A stretch of DNA of 64,000 bases. It comes from Asterias rubens (lineage: Eukaryota; Echinodermata; Asteroidea; Forcipulatida; Asteriidae). Below, in pieces: positions 1-11,741 of the stretch; position 1 is the stretch's first letter; the number at the start of each line of letters is the position of its first letter. The stretch covers positions 12,544,385 through 12,608,384 of the forward strand of contig NC_047071.1 of NCBI RefSeq assembly GCF_902459465.1, in the 5' to 3' direction. The notes below the pieces were generated by a model that saw nothing but the letters and a program-made list of their open reading frames with translations, ran no database searches and was not told the DNA's origin. Position numbers and translations under genes: made by a program.

Positions 1-3000
1 TAATGAACCATCATGAAGAGCTGGAAATAATGAAGTCCAAAATATGCTCCATTTCTCTACCAAGTAGGGTGTTCATTGTTAGTTGTTTAACCTTGACCGT
101 CACAATAGACAACTTAAAATGCATGCTTGTTTCTACCAAGGGAATGTACACTCTCAGGTATTTCTCCAGTCATGCCAGTATGTCACAAATAGTGAACTAG
201 CTAGATTGTGCGACGATTATTTTGTAGTAATAATACTATTCTTGGAGGCGAGCTAAGCATTGTGGCATTATGGGTTATGTCTAGCTCTAGGTCTCATAAA
301 TTCAATACAACACTGACATGACAAAAATGATTTACTGACCGTGTGAAGGATAGTTCCATAACGTGCAGATAGAGGAGCTCTGCTAACTAGCCAGCTGCTC
401 TGCTGATGTTGTCTGCTGTAATTCACTACACTCCATCCACGCACCAAACACTCCTCCCCGGTGTCGATACACACGGGTTTTATACACAATGGAGTAAGTC
501 TTATCACTGCCGTAAAATCAATAAAAAGACAGCCATGTTTTTAAATGCCGTGTGTGGTTCCGTACTCCTCCAGCTAGCAATACGGGGAATGTTTTGGTCA
601 TCGGTGTACTGTGTTTGCTGATTGCATTACTGAATACTGGTCCATAAAATAAGTTCATATGTGTGTACACTCGCCGTTATATATAAAGATTGTCGTCTGT
701 TGTCAAGCAGTCACCGTTAACTTAGAATACGTGACATTGTAATGAGGTCATCAGCTCAACCAAGATGCGTGGTTACTTGCATATAATTACAAACTAGCTG
801 CTGTCGAACTGTAAATAACACATTGCTGGTCGCCAATAGTTATCCTTTGGTGGACATTGTACTCGTTGTATCATGATAAGGAGACATGGGGATTTCACAT
901 CATTCAATTCATGTTACACACAAGGGTTGAAACCGGGCTAAAACTGCTTCCGTTTGTTGCCGTATGTCATGCATGCCGTTTGTTTGGTGGACATCCGTGT
1001 ATGTACATGTACATGAATACAATGTACATGTGTGTTCTACCTTCATGGTGTGCGCATCAGGGCAGTCAGCAGTGTGTGTGCAGTGCATGCAAAGCCAAGA
1101 CGGTTGCTTGTTTTTTGTGTTGATCACTTCACACTACCCGGTCGTCCGTCGTACCGTCGAGACGATGCGATGGCCGGCGCGGGCGTTTTGTGTCGTTGGA
1201 CCTGCGGGCGGCCTTCTGACTCGAAGGTTCACAACAATTAGGCACGGGTCCGTGATTTGAACTTTCACTTAAGAGCAAGGATTCAAAACAACTTAGACCT
1301 ACTCCTTTTCTTTACTGATTACGCTATTGGTTTTTTTTGTGACTAAAAAAAAAGAGAAGTGACATTCGGAATTTGAAAAACTTATTATGAAAATTAGGCC
1401 TATGAGCAACTTTTTTTGTAAGCCCACGGTTGGGAATATTTATATTAGGCAATATTTACTTACTCGTAGTCAAGGATTGACAAATCTTATGTTATTATTG
1501 TTTGTTTTGGGTTTTTTTTTTTTGCATTTCGTGGAATAATAATATTTCAAAAGAGGGAATTGTTCACCAACCTTCAGTAAATTTGTGAACTTTTGATTTA
1601 TGTTTAAACGGTACACATTATGTACATCCTTGAGCTGGTTTAAAGCTGGTCCCAAAATTACATTTTACAGTGTGCATTAAAATTCTTTTCCCTCAATAGG
1701 CCGTTACTTTTACCCTTGTAGGCATGTCAGGCCAGTCCTTATCTCAACGCCCAAAAGGTTCAAAATTGTACCTCCACACCATCCAAGATAATATAAAGGG
1801 GACACCGATGTCCCAGGGAAATAAAAACGGCGGAAATTCTGTCCCCCATTGTTACCGTTTTCACGAAGTGGCGAATCCGTCAAAATTAATTCATTTGGGG
1901 AAACAGCTTTCTAAAAACAACACCCAAGAAAAAACATCTAATTGTGTTATTCAACTAACACTTTAACTTAAAAGACCGGTGAATTCAAAACGTGAATAAC
2001 TTCAAAAGCGTTTTTCTCGAAACGTTGTTTTTTAGCTACGTGGGCCGATTCGCCAGGTCACGCCAACATTGGGAAACTACTGACCGTCATCGTAATGCAC
2101 TAATCCTATTTTCCCCATTGACACCAATATAACCAAACCGAGGCTGGAAGAACAAAGTAGTCTGGTTCCTATTAATTTGCACAATGATAATTAGCATTCA
2201 TGTTTTGTTAATCGATACAAGGAACATGACCAAGACGGAGACGGCATGTGGCTGAAGGGGATGATTCAAAAGAGGTCGCTATATATCTAGGACGAGTAAA
2301 CTGCTATTGGAATACACTATGAGAAGCGTTACCGCAACATTGCTTCTAATGTTATTATTCACATGTTGGGGGATAACAAGTGATATAATGATTGTCTTAC
2401 AGGGTGCGTTCGTTTAGCTTCCCCAGGTCGACCCCGGTGTGTGGCGTTTTTTTTCCCCAGGACGAACGTAGGCAGAGGCCACGTTTGTCCTAGAAAAAAA
2501 ATCCGCCACACACCGGGGTCGACCCAGGGAAGCTAAACGAACGCACCCATAATAGATGTTAAATTTGCATTGGGGATAAAAAATAATTATTAAAGTCACC
2601 TGGAAACATAATTTTTTTCCTTCGTACATTATTATAGAGTAATGTTTATGAACAACAAAATAACTTTTTGAGTAATGGTGTGTAACGATGTTTGTTTAAA
2701 AATTAGATCAAGTTGCTTGGGGTGACTCCGCCTACCCCTTTTGTGACGTCATTCGAGGCAGACTTTGCCTGGATCTAACATCAAACACACGTACGTGCAA
2801 GTACATGCAAGTCCAAGTCGTGAGTTTAGATACGTTTCGAAATAAAGTGATTTTCTTGCAATTTTCCGGCAAAGTTGACCAGGTGATTACTGCTGGATGC
2901 ATCAAAACAACTAAAGATGGGGTCAGTTTGCAAAGTGGTCCGGTCCGACGTGTTTTCCAGCAATGTGCAGCAACACTTCCGCCTTGTCGTGTTGAATGCT

Positions 3001-3060
3001 GGTGCAACAGAGAATTAATTTTAAACGAAATTGATTGAGCCGAGTAGTGTTTAAAATAGC
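1..3060. other. Intergenic, no recognised gene
   Basis: No reading frame here resembles a known protein; open stretches are under 100 codons and have no convincing splice partners. Apart from the foldback element at 2402-2548 and short homopolymer runs I see nothing structured. It may hold regulatory sequence or UTR exons that cannot be recognised by eye. Confidence 0.5.
2402..2548. mobile_element. Foldback MITE, about 55-bp arms
   Basis: The left arm (from GGGTGCGTTCGTTTAGCTTC) is repeated as its reverse complement ending at 2548, including the internal stretch around GGTCGACC..CCGGTGTGTGGCG. The arms are almost perfect and separated by about 35 bp, so a transcript would form a long hairpin. 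No clear target-site duplication is visible. Transposon origin is inferred from structure only. Confidence 0.75.
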
Positions 3061-3082
3061 CAACCTATATAAAGACAAACAC

Positions 3083-3205
3083 ATGCTGTCAGTCCAGCTG
3101 GTTTCACACAAGTCTGTTTGCTTATCACAATATTTTATTTTATTTTTAGCATTATTCACTCATTGCTCAGAAGTTTACAAATTTCCTTTTCACGTTTGGA
3201 CAGAA
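3083..3205 (-). pseudogene. Duplicated 3' end of the neighbouring Mab-21-like gene
   Basis: Reading the minus strand, 3200-3156 encodes SKREKEICKLLSNE and a TGA. The intact gene next door ends SKREKELGRLLSKE and TGA at 3432-3388, a constant offset of 232 bp. Similarity continues into the 3' flank (GTCTGTTTGC at 3112 and 3341) and stops abruptly upstream of the SKRE codons. So only about 14 codons plus 3' UTR-like sequence are present. It is either a truncated tandem duplicate or an alternative last exon, since AG precedes it at about 3206-3210; truncation is simpler. Confidence 0.6.
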
Positions 3206-3387
3206 ACTGATTTTGAATTGTAAATGCCGTTACAACTAAATTGAGCAGAAGCCGGGAATTATAAATATTGGCCGGAAAAAAACCAAGAAAAAGACAAATA
3301 CATGACTAAATCTGCTCAGGCAAGCTTGTTTCATTCAGAAGTCTGTTTGCCTTATTGCAATTTTTTATTTGGCAAAATGATCGTTTT

Positions 3388-4511
3388 TCACTCCTTGCTG
3401 AGTAGTCTTCCGAGTTCCTTTTCGCGTTTGGACAATACCCTCAAACGGCTCTCTACTTTGGCCAACGTCCTCTCAGGAATGTCCTCCAGGAGGTTCAAAT
3501 TGCTGACGAAAAAATGCGGCAGTTCTCTTCTCGAAATGAAATCGGTCAATTTGCAAAGTATTTCAGCGAAACAGTGTTCTATGGTTCGTCTTTGCCATCG
3601 AGACTGATCAACTTGCTCGTCGCACAGGTGTAAGAGGGCGTGCTTCATCTGGTAGGAGGTGAGATGTGCCAATGTGTCATCTTTGGACCGTAATGTTTTG
3701 AAGATTTTCAAAGCTCGTGCTCTGCAGCTCCCGTCTGCACGATTCACTTTGAGCAAGAGCGCCCTCTCGCTTTCGTAGCTTACCTGCGTCCAAACCGGAT
3801 CATCTGTGGCCGAAACTTCTTTCCCGCAAAAATCTTTAGCGATGAAAAGTCGCCGTGTATCAGCGCTCTTCTTTCCTAGTACAATCCCTGGAATTATTTC
3901 AATGGTAACTGCTGTATTTTCATTCGTGGCGTCAGCCCCGAGTGATGTCACTACTCGTACTGGGGAAGTTTTCACGCCAGAATTTGTAATAACTACCGTG
4001 TCACTGTGTTGCCTGACTTCATGCCACTTTTTGATGAACTTGAGGAACATTTTATTTGCCAAGGTAGGACAGAGAAAGTTCCGTTCGCCCCTCCAACCAG
4101 CCCAGCGGTCCTCGTTTACTTCCTTGATGTTGAAAAGGCGCGGGAGTCTCAACACAAACTGCTCAGGTTTTCCCGCCGAAACAGGCGTGATCGTCCCTAC
4201 AACAGACAGCGGCACAATAACATTGTAATCAGCATGGCCCCGGATGACCAAGTCCTCTACTGTACTGCCAACGTAGATAGCGTCAAGGCACCTGACTCGT
4301 GACGTGTTTCTCTGGACTCTGGCAAGTAGACCGGGCAAGATTTGGTCGAGTTTGGCTTTACGCAGTTCGGCTATGTGTTCAGGTACTTCTACCTTTCTTG
4401 TGTAGAAATCCTGCAGTGCTTCACGGATAGATGTGTTTCCTTTGATGCAACCCGAAGGCTGGCTTGCGGCTGGGGATTCGTCCCATCGTCGTCCGTGAAG
4501 AAAACACAACC
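3388..4511 (-). CDS. Mab-21/cGAS-like nucleotidyltransferase-fold protein, terminal exon
   Basis: This 373-codon exon carries a Mab-21-type fold as in cGAS-like receptors and ITPRIP proteins. Numbering from the first TTG at 4509: G81-S82 helix motif, acidic strand HADYNVIVPL (94-101), a second strand IEIIPGI (203-209), W240 in DPVWTQVSYESE, and the C-terminal LTSYQMKHALLHLC (283-296) and LPHFFVSNLNLL (330-341). Family enzymes bind two metals through [D/E]-x-D plus a third acid. Here those places hold D94, N96 and E204, so the second acid is lost and nucleotide-cyclase activity is doubtful. No ATG precedes the core. A TTTTTTTCCAG acceptor ends at 4512 with an in-frame stop just upstream, so at least one 5' exon lies at higher coordinates and was not found. 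An AATAAA-like signal (minus) lies about 20 bp past the stop. The family is known for innate sensing of nucleic acids; the role here is inferred. Confidence 0.8.
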
Positions 4512-5540
4512 CTGGAAAAAAACATTAGAAGTTTCATCTTACGGTTGGAAATAAAAAACATTTGCTGCACGAAACCACACAGTTTCCAATCCATTATCTA
4601 TAAGCTCACAATAGACGTTGCATTGAGCTATTTTTTCTTTGCTTATTATGCATGAAAACCTTATCAAAGTGGACTTGGCTCTTTTACATACGTTCTTTGA
4701 AAAATAAATAGGTTTATAGAACAATGCGTTCTTCGAACAAAGAAATTAAGAGTTTTGTGTAAAACATTGTCTGACATTATGCAAACGTAATTTGCCAGTT
4801 TTGGATGGGATGCTAGAGCTGCTTATTTCTGTTTACCAGAAATATGTTACTAACCAAGATAGCCACGTGTAACATTCTTGCTTTTTTTTTTTGCTTAGCA
4901 GAAAATTGCTGAGCATTGTTTACTGCCTTAGTGACATGAAAATGTGCATAACAGAATATAGATTTTGCCTTTTTTTACTGAAAAAATCTACAGGTTTTTC
5001 TGGACCCGCCACGTTTTAAAACCACCCAATGTTAAGTCCTCATTTTTTGTACCTGATTTATCTAGATACTGTGTTGACATTCTTACATAGGCCTATCCCA
5101 AGGCAGGAGCCGGAAGGCATGGCAAGGGTGGGCTCAACCCTATGGTGAATCTGTCATTTCATATCGAGTGTTTCCTGCAGTTTTGGGGAAAAAGAGGGAC
5201 AAGATGGTTCTGGTACATTAATTTAAAATAATTATTAGTGCTGTGTTGGCTTGTATAGGCCTAAGCCAAGTAGATCAAGTGTTGGGCCGTGACATAAAGA
5301 TGTTTGTATACCTGTAAAAGGACAGCTTCATTAGTCGTCAAGATTTTCAGGGGAAAAAGGTTAAAATCACAGAGCAATGTTTTCAAGAGAGCCCCATAAA
5401 TCTGTTGTACAAAATTAATGATTTTCGTCTCACTGAGCACCTCAGATTGTTAGAGGAAGCTTTCTTCTACAACCGGGTGAGTTTAGTGTACACCCGTGTA
5501 CGTTTATATTATTTGAGTCGCACAAGAAGCACAAAAAAAC

Positions 5541-5890
5541 TTTAAATACACTGGATAGTCTTCTCACCTACGCATAAAATAAAAAAACTATGAAAATATG
5601 AGCGCAATCGGTCATCGAAGTTGCGACATAATTATAATAGTGAAAGAAAAAACACCCTTGTCACACTGAGTTGTGTGCTTTCAGATGTTTGATTTCGAGA
5701 CCTCAAAATAATTATAAAAATGAGGTCTCGAAATAAAATTCGTGGAAAATTACTTCTTTCTCGAAAACACCTCCACTTCAGAGAGAGAGCCGCTTCTCAC
5801 TACCAGCATCTCCCATTACTTGTTACCAAGTAAGGTTTTAAGCTAATAATTATTTTGAGTAATTACCAAATAGTTACCACTGCCTTTAAA
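5541..5890 (+). mobile_element. MITE family A, internally deleted copy
   Basis: Family A is defined by termini TTTAAAGGCAGTGGACAC..GTGTCCACTGCCTTTAA, an internal hairpin GATTTCGAGACCTCA..TGAGGTCTCGAAATC and a length near 390 bp. This copy keeps the end CACTGCCTTTAAA and the internal hairpin, but lacks about 30 bp after its first terminal bases. Confidence 0.8.
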
Positions 5891-7350
5891 GGTCATACAA
5901 AGTTAGTGTAGCACTATTTGCATCCAACACATAAAAAAACAGCATTTTTAATTGAATGCTGTGATCAAGAAGTAGTGAGTCGAAAAAAAAACAAATCGAA
6001 GGGGTTGTTACAAACGGTAATTAAACAAGTTTCACAATATGTTGCCCCACTTGTTGCGTCAAATCCCAAAACATGTTTGGGAGAGCAAAGTGACCCTTTT
6101 TCTAGCTAAGCTCCTCAATCAGAGCAAAGACCAGCTTTAATTATGTTCACTAAAGTCGTACATTCGAGAGAAAAAAAAGAGAGAAGAAAGATGATGAGCA
6201 GTCTCAACACTCTTCTTGATGTAAAATTTAAGGTTTTATTTAGCCCTATGACTCTTCTCCTCTGTCTAGTATAATAGAAAGTGTATGGCCGCCAGGGCTA
6301 GGTTTTATTGGGTTTTTCCTGCGTGAACAGTCACAGTTACTGCTGCCTGTTGATTTTGATGAATGACCGAAAAGCGCTGAATAAATAGGAACCCCGCTGT
6401 GGGAACCACCTTTTACTTCCCACAGTGTCTTTCTGTTCAGCAAAATCAACCAGGTGGATTGGCGATACGATTATAGGCTTATTCCATTAATCGTGCCTTC
6501 GTGACAATGGGTGAATCTGTATTGTTATTATATTTTTAAAGGTGGGAGGTCATCTTCGTTAGAGCGATTGTAAATTACGTCAAGTAAAAACTACCTTTTT
6601 GAGCTATGAATGGGTAATTTAGCTTGTAAAATACCCCCAAAAACGGTGGCATACATAGCAATATCCTCCCAGAACCATTGAATTGACTTACTCACATCTG
6701 CGTGGCACATCGCGCATCCGGAACACAGGCTGGATGCAGAACTGGACTGCCCCTTGGAGACTCAACACTAGACCAGAGTTGACACAATATTTACCCTGCG
6801 TATCATCACCAGTGTTTCGAAATGACAGGTCTAATGTTGTTATGATGTTTTAAAGGTTTTTTTCATGAGCCATTCTCTAGCGTCGGTTTTACAAGAGCGT
6901 TTCTTATTGTAGGCTTATCTCTCTAAAACAATACCCTATTATTTTGGAGAAGAAAACAATGCGCACAAGGTATTGCACTCTGTAAGCCCGGGCCCGTAAC
7001 CATTCAGTCACTGCAACAACTCACACTGTAACAAAATGGCTACAAAATGTACACCGTAATCACACAGTTCCATTCAAGAACCAAAGTCCCCCAACACTGA
7101 GTTCTGATTCACGAACAACAAACTGAGCATATATGAACTGAGTGAAGTGGCTCTGTTTCGCACTGCATCGATTGGATCGAACGGGAAAACAAACACAACT
7201 TTCAATAGGTACGAGATGACCCCTCTGAGATTGTGGGTGAACTTTCAGACGGCGTCAACAGGTTGTTATGGCACGTACGATGTACAGGATCTAACCAACA
7301 GAGGGCGCTGTTTACTTTGCATAGGCCACATTTTGGAACGACAAGAAGTT

Positions 7351-7720
7351 GGACACTATTGGTAATTACTTAAAATAATTATTCGCATAAAACCTTTCTT
7401 GGTGACAAGTAATGGGGAAAGGTTGGTGGTATAAAACATTGTGAGAAACCGCTCCCTCTGAAGTGCCATAGTTTTGGAGAAAGAAGTAATGTTTCACGAA
7501 TTATTTTGATTTCGAGACCTCAAGTTTAGAACTTGAGGTCTCGAAATCAACCAAAAAACACACACAACTTCTGTGACCAGGGTGTTTTCGTCTTTCATTA
7601 TTATCTCGCAACTTTGATGACCGATTGAGCTCAAATTTTCACAGGTTTGTTATTTTATGCATCACACCTACTGTGAAGGCTAGTCTTTGACAATTACCAA
7701 TAGTGTCCACTGCCTTTAAA
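7351..7720 (-). mobile_element. MITE family A, near full length
   Basis: Minus orientation. It runs from GGACACTATTGGTAATTACT to GTGTCCACTGCCTTTAAA and holds the diagnostic internal hairpin at about 7510-7550. Confidence 0.85.
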
Positions 7721-10499
7721 AATAAATGATTCGAGCGAAGCTAGCTACCGTCTCGAGACCAATACTTAGCTCATTCAAGCCTTTGATCAGGACACTTGTT
7801 GTACACCACGTGGTGTGGTCATAAACTTCTTGTTGAGAGGCATGAGTTTGATCAGTTACCTCCAAGCCGTGGTTTGAGACGGGCCCCAGGTCAATTCTTA
7901 TAACCAGTAGTCCAGTGCTCTTGCGCTGCCCAAGTGGGTTTGTTTCAGAGGGCCTGTACACACAGGCAAGTGGTTTTTCACACATTGTTGTTGTTCTGGC
8001 CAAGTTGTGGTTTGGCGGGAAGGTGGTGGGGGGCATTCAATCTCAAAAGTTGCTGTCATTCAATCTGGGTACTTTGTCATGTCGTGATGACAATGTCCGT
8101 TTATCAAAGTTTGCTGACCTTGTATCTTGCGCATGCGCGTACTCTCACAAGATTGCAACAAAAATGGTTAGCTCAACGGCAATCTGATTTACATTTCTTA
8201 AAAAATTTAATATACTCCATTCGACAGTTAATTCTATAAAATCCTTCTGTAAATTAATATTAATAAACATTAAATAGCAATTAATGTTTCCTGAAAAAAA
8301 AGGTCAACCCGCCGCGCTTCCATTCAAAGCTGGCACCCTATGTTCCTCTTTCAAAGTGCTTGTACACTACATCAAACCATCGATTTTTTTATTAGAACGG
8401 GACCAGATTGTAAACTTATTTTACTTCCAACTTTTTAAATTTCCTGTCACTCAACAATGGCATTTCAACTTGATCGGGGAAATTCAACAAATTTAAGGTC
8501 TAACAATGTGCAGTGTCGATCATCGCTGGAAGAGGAAAGCAGGTAAATGTATAGAAAACGTGTAAACTTTTGTTTGAGAAATCGTACTTCTATTTTTAGC
8601 AAGTAAGTAAAGTTGAAAAACTTTCACCTTTTCAATGACGAAAACAAGTTGTCGCTTGAGGGCGGCAAATATTACGCGTACAATCCGGTGTCAAAAATGA
8701 ATGTCGCTTGGTTGTCTGACTCTGGGATTTCTGTCAATGAATGAGCAATACCGGATGGTGTAGATCATAGATGGTTAACTGCACTGGAAGTAGCTTTGGA
8801 AGTTTGCATCCACAGGTATTTTAAGTTAACTGTAATGTGTTTTATACTTATAGTTATTATTATTATAATACTTAATAGTTGAGTTGCAACAAGAAATGGG
8901 TTAATTTTATATTAACCATTTTGTCTTTGACATTTTGATTGCAATGATTGACAAGAAGAAGAAGATCGAGTGTAAATTCTCGATTCCGACGCATGCTGGG
9001 AATACAAAGTTGACGATCCACCAAACTGTGCTGTGTGTCATGGACTCATGCGTGTCGGTGCATGGTCTGTGTTTCTCCACTTCGTACAGCCATGAGTCCA
9101 TGACAGCTTCATCTTCAAACAAACCACTTCAGCACAACATTTTATTTTCCTAGTTATGTAGATTGTAGTAGAACCCTCCCACTGTCCCAGCCCTTTTTTT
9201 TATATATCATTGCGTCATACGTTATCGACCCTCATACATGTCATATGTTTTCGGTCCCCAACTTTGATTCCTGTTTACCGCGAGATTGTGCAAGCTGCAC
9301 CGGTGACAGAAGCTATGCAGTTTACTCACAGTCTGTATTTTCATCAGGCTTAATCATGCTGAGAAAAAAGTTTCCTGTCGTTGGTTATGCTCAAACATTT
9401 ATAAAATGATTGATTTTTGGTACTAATCACTAGTGCATTATTATGCCCACATTCAAATGAGTCAAAGAAACATCCAACCTCGAAAGTTCAAATCAAAATT
9501 ACTATCTGCTAGATTGAGTTTCATTCTGCTTAAGTCACTAGATGTATCACGTGAGGTGGTTACGATTTGGGATTCTATGGTGTGCCAATATGGGAAAATA
9601 TTAAAATATTTTAAGTGAAGATTACAAAAAATTTTTTTTTTAATTTACTGCATACTATAATAAATTCCGATAAGAGTAATAAATATTAAGTCTACATTAA
9701 AGAGAAAATATCATAGATTGGTTTCTTATCTCCTGAAACCAAACATTACTGGTCTGAAATGGGGGAAAACGGATTGTTATGAAGTGTGTGTGTTTCAAGG
9801 GGGTGGGGTGTTTTACTTTCATGCCTAATGATATCTCTGGATTCTAAATATAGTAGCCAAAATGCCTTAGGACAAAATTGTAATTAAATTAAGTAGTAAT
9901 TAAGTAGTAATTGAATAATATTTTTTGATTTATTTTGCACGCCATACTAGCTTCTGAATATTCAAATATTCAAATGAAAGGTGTGAAAACATATGACGTT
10001 GCTCCAATGTCGTGCATGCATAAGCACTGTTAATGGCGGACTGTCTCTCGCAATGTAAAACCAAAACTTTAACAATTTCAACACACCATGAAGTGTAAGT
10101 GTTATTGTTAAAAAATTGGATAGATGATTTGAAGAAAAAAAAAAATTAGTTTTTGATTGTGAACAATTTTCCTGTTATCCTACTGAAAACACATGACACC
10201 AGGATATAGTTTTATCATATCACAAACAGTTTTCTTCCTCTGGGTGGGAACCAAATCTCCCCAAAAATATATTAACTTACAATCATACTAGGGTCTGTCT
10301 GTGTGTGCAGTGTGTATTCTTTGAATTTTATTTGTATTGTACTCCAGCTTATCCAGCAGATGGCAGAGTGAGTGAGCCTATAGCTCTTATATTAGTATGT
10401 ACTATATAACACCCAAGCAGATCCTTGCCATTTGATTGGAGGATTGTCCGTCACGTGATAGCAAATAAAAGTACCATTGCACGCTGAGTCACTCACCGT

Positions 10500-10576
10500 G
10501 CTTTTTCGTTCCATCCGAAAAGTACCATTGCACGCTGGCAGAGTGCAATGGTACTTTTCGGATGGAACGAAAAAGC
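10500..10576. repeat. Perfect 34-bp inverted repeat, 9-nt loop
   Basis: 10500-10533 and 10543-10576 are exact reverse complements around a 9-nt loop. The inner arm sequence AAAGTACCATTGCACGCTG is also present as a direct copy just upstream (about 10468-10486), giving two direct and one inverted copy within about 110 bp. Confidence 0.9.
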
Positions 10577-10748
10577 TGAGTAAAAACATCACTGCGTGCG
10601 CGTGTCTTTGGTAATGCAGCAGGTGTTACTGCAAGAAGGCATAGTAAAATTACTAGCATTCGGCTTCTACAGTTGAAATTGTTTGTTTTGAAAGTTGTAT
10701 CTTTCAATCAAAATGACAAAGATCTACTTGGATGTTATATAAAACAAA

Positions 10749-10902
10749 TAATGAATGTTTTTCATTCGTGCAATGGTGCGGATATGTTCATTCGTTGAAA
10801 GCTGGAATGTTCCATTCAACTCGGCTCCGCCTCGTTGAATAGAACATTCCATCTTTCAACTCATGAACATATTCGCACCATTGCATTCATAAACATTCAT
10901 TA
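10749..10902. mobile_element. Foldback element, about 70-bp arms
   Basis: ATGAATGTTTTTCATTC..GCAATGGTGCGGATATGTTCA on the left is matched in reverse complement by the right end (TGAACATATTCGCACCATTGC..AAACATTCAT). The arms are about 90% complementary with a short centre near GGCTCCGCC. No coding content. Confidence 0.75.
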
Positions 10903-11171
10903 TGTGTATACTATGTAGTAGTAGTGGTCTAGAAATTAATTCACCCTGTTCCCTGTTGAAAATCTGCAATAATATAAATAAAAGATTTTTTTTTTAAAGG
11001 AAATGTTCTGTACAAAAAAATGTTCAGCCAGACTTATCTGTAGTGTAGATTGAAGTTGGATGTTTTCTTTAGCTGAATTAACCTGAGTGAACAGGGGCTG
11101 AGTGTAGTACACGTAAAACAAGGTATTGGCCCAAACCAGAACCTTTGAGCTACCGTTCAGCAAATACAAAT

Positions 11172-11319
11172 TTAATAATGGATAACTTTCCGTATGGCGC
11201 CACCACTTTTTCAAAAATTTTTACAAAAAGGGATATCTTATTGAGGTTAATTAGATACTGTGTTATTTCATATCGTATGAAAAAGTGGTGGTGCCATACG
11301 GAAGCTTTTCCTTAATAAT
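11172..11319. mobile_element. Foldback element upstream of YTHDC2
   Basis: ACTTTCCGTATGGCGCCACC..ACTTTTTC at 11184-11212 recurs inverted as GAAAAAGTGGTGGTGCCATACGG at 11278-11300, flanked by TTAATAAT-like ends on both sides. Arms are about 40 bp and the centre about 60 bp. Confidence 0.7.
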
Positions 11320-11741
11320 CAACATATAATTGCAAGATATGAAGAAGTTGAAACTCTCTGTGGTGGAAGTATAACTACATGAACTAAAGAGAGGTTTGCG
11401 GTAACACCATGCATGGAGGTACCATGTGAATATCCCTTCTGAGTGATATCCCTAGTGGTGGTACTGGTTGTGAAAAGAACAGACTGTTAACGACTCAACA
11501 TTTTGATCAGTTTGCTCTGATTGTCTTCAGGACTCAAGGAGAATACTGGAATCGGTTGGTGGATGCTGCTTAACAGGATGCTGCATGGGATAATGTACAT
11601 ATATATTGCAATTTAAAACATCACATTAAAACAAATTTGTGATATTACTAATGTAGCCCTCCTCCTGATGGGAGGAGGGTTATCGCAACTAACTAAAACA
11701 AAGCATAGATCTTCTTACTCATCATTCTGTATAATTTACAG

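Larger units (their letters stand above)
4520..11740. other. Intergenic / upstream repeats
   Basis: No exon recognised. It should contain the missing 5' exon(s) of the minus-strand Mab-21-like gene and the promoter and any 5' UTR exon of YTHDC2, but none is identifiable. Repeats are listed separately: MITE copies at 5541-5890 and 7351-7720, a decayed dispersed repeat at about 5235-5470, and hairpin structures at 10500-10576, 10749-10902 and 11172-11319. Confidence 0.5.

Noticed and set aside
3806..4302. Plus-strand open frames of 98-140 codons
   Set aside because: Antisense shadows of the Mab-21-like exon.
6246..6449. Minus-strand 67-codon frame followed closely by AATAAA (candidate last exon)
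   Set aside because: The AATAAA soon after the stop is suggestive, but the peptide matches nothing I know and no upstream exon joins it in phase.
8930..9110. Inverted TCATGGACTCATG / CATGAGTCCATGA pair as a regulatory palindrome
   Set aside because: Only 13 bp and 80 bp apart; could occur by chance and no supporting context.
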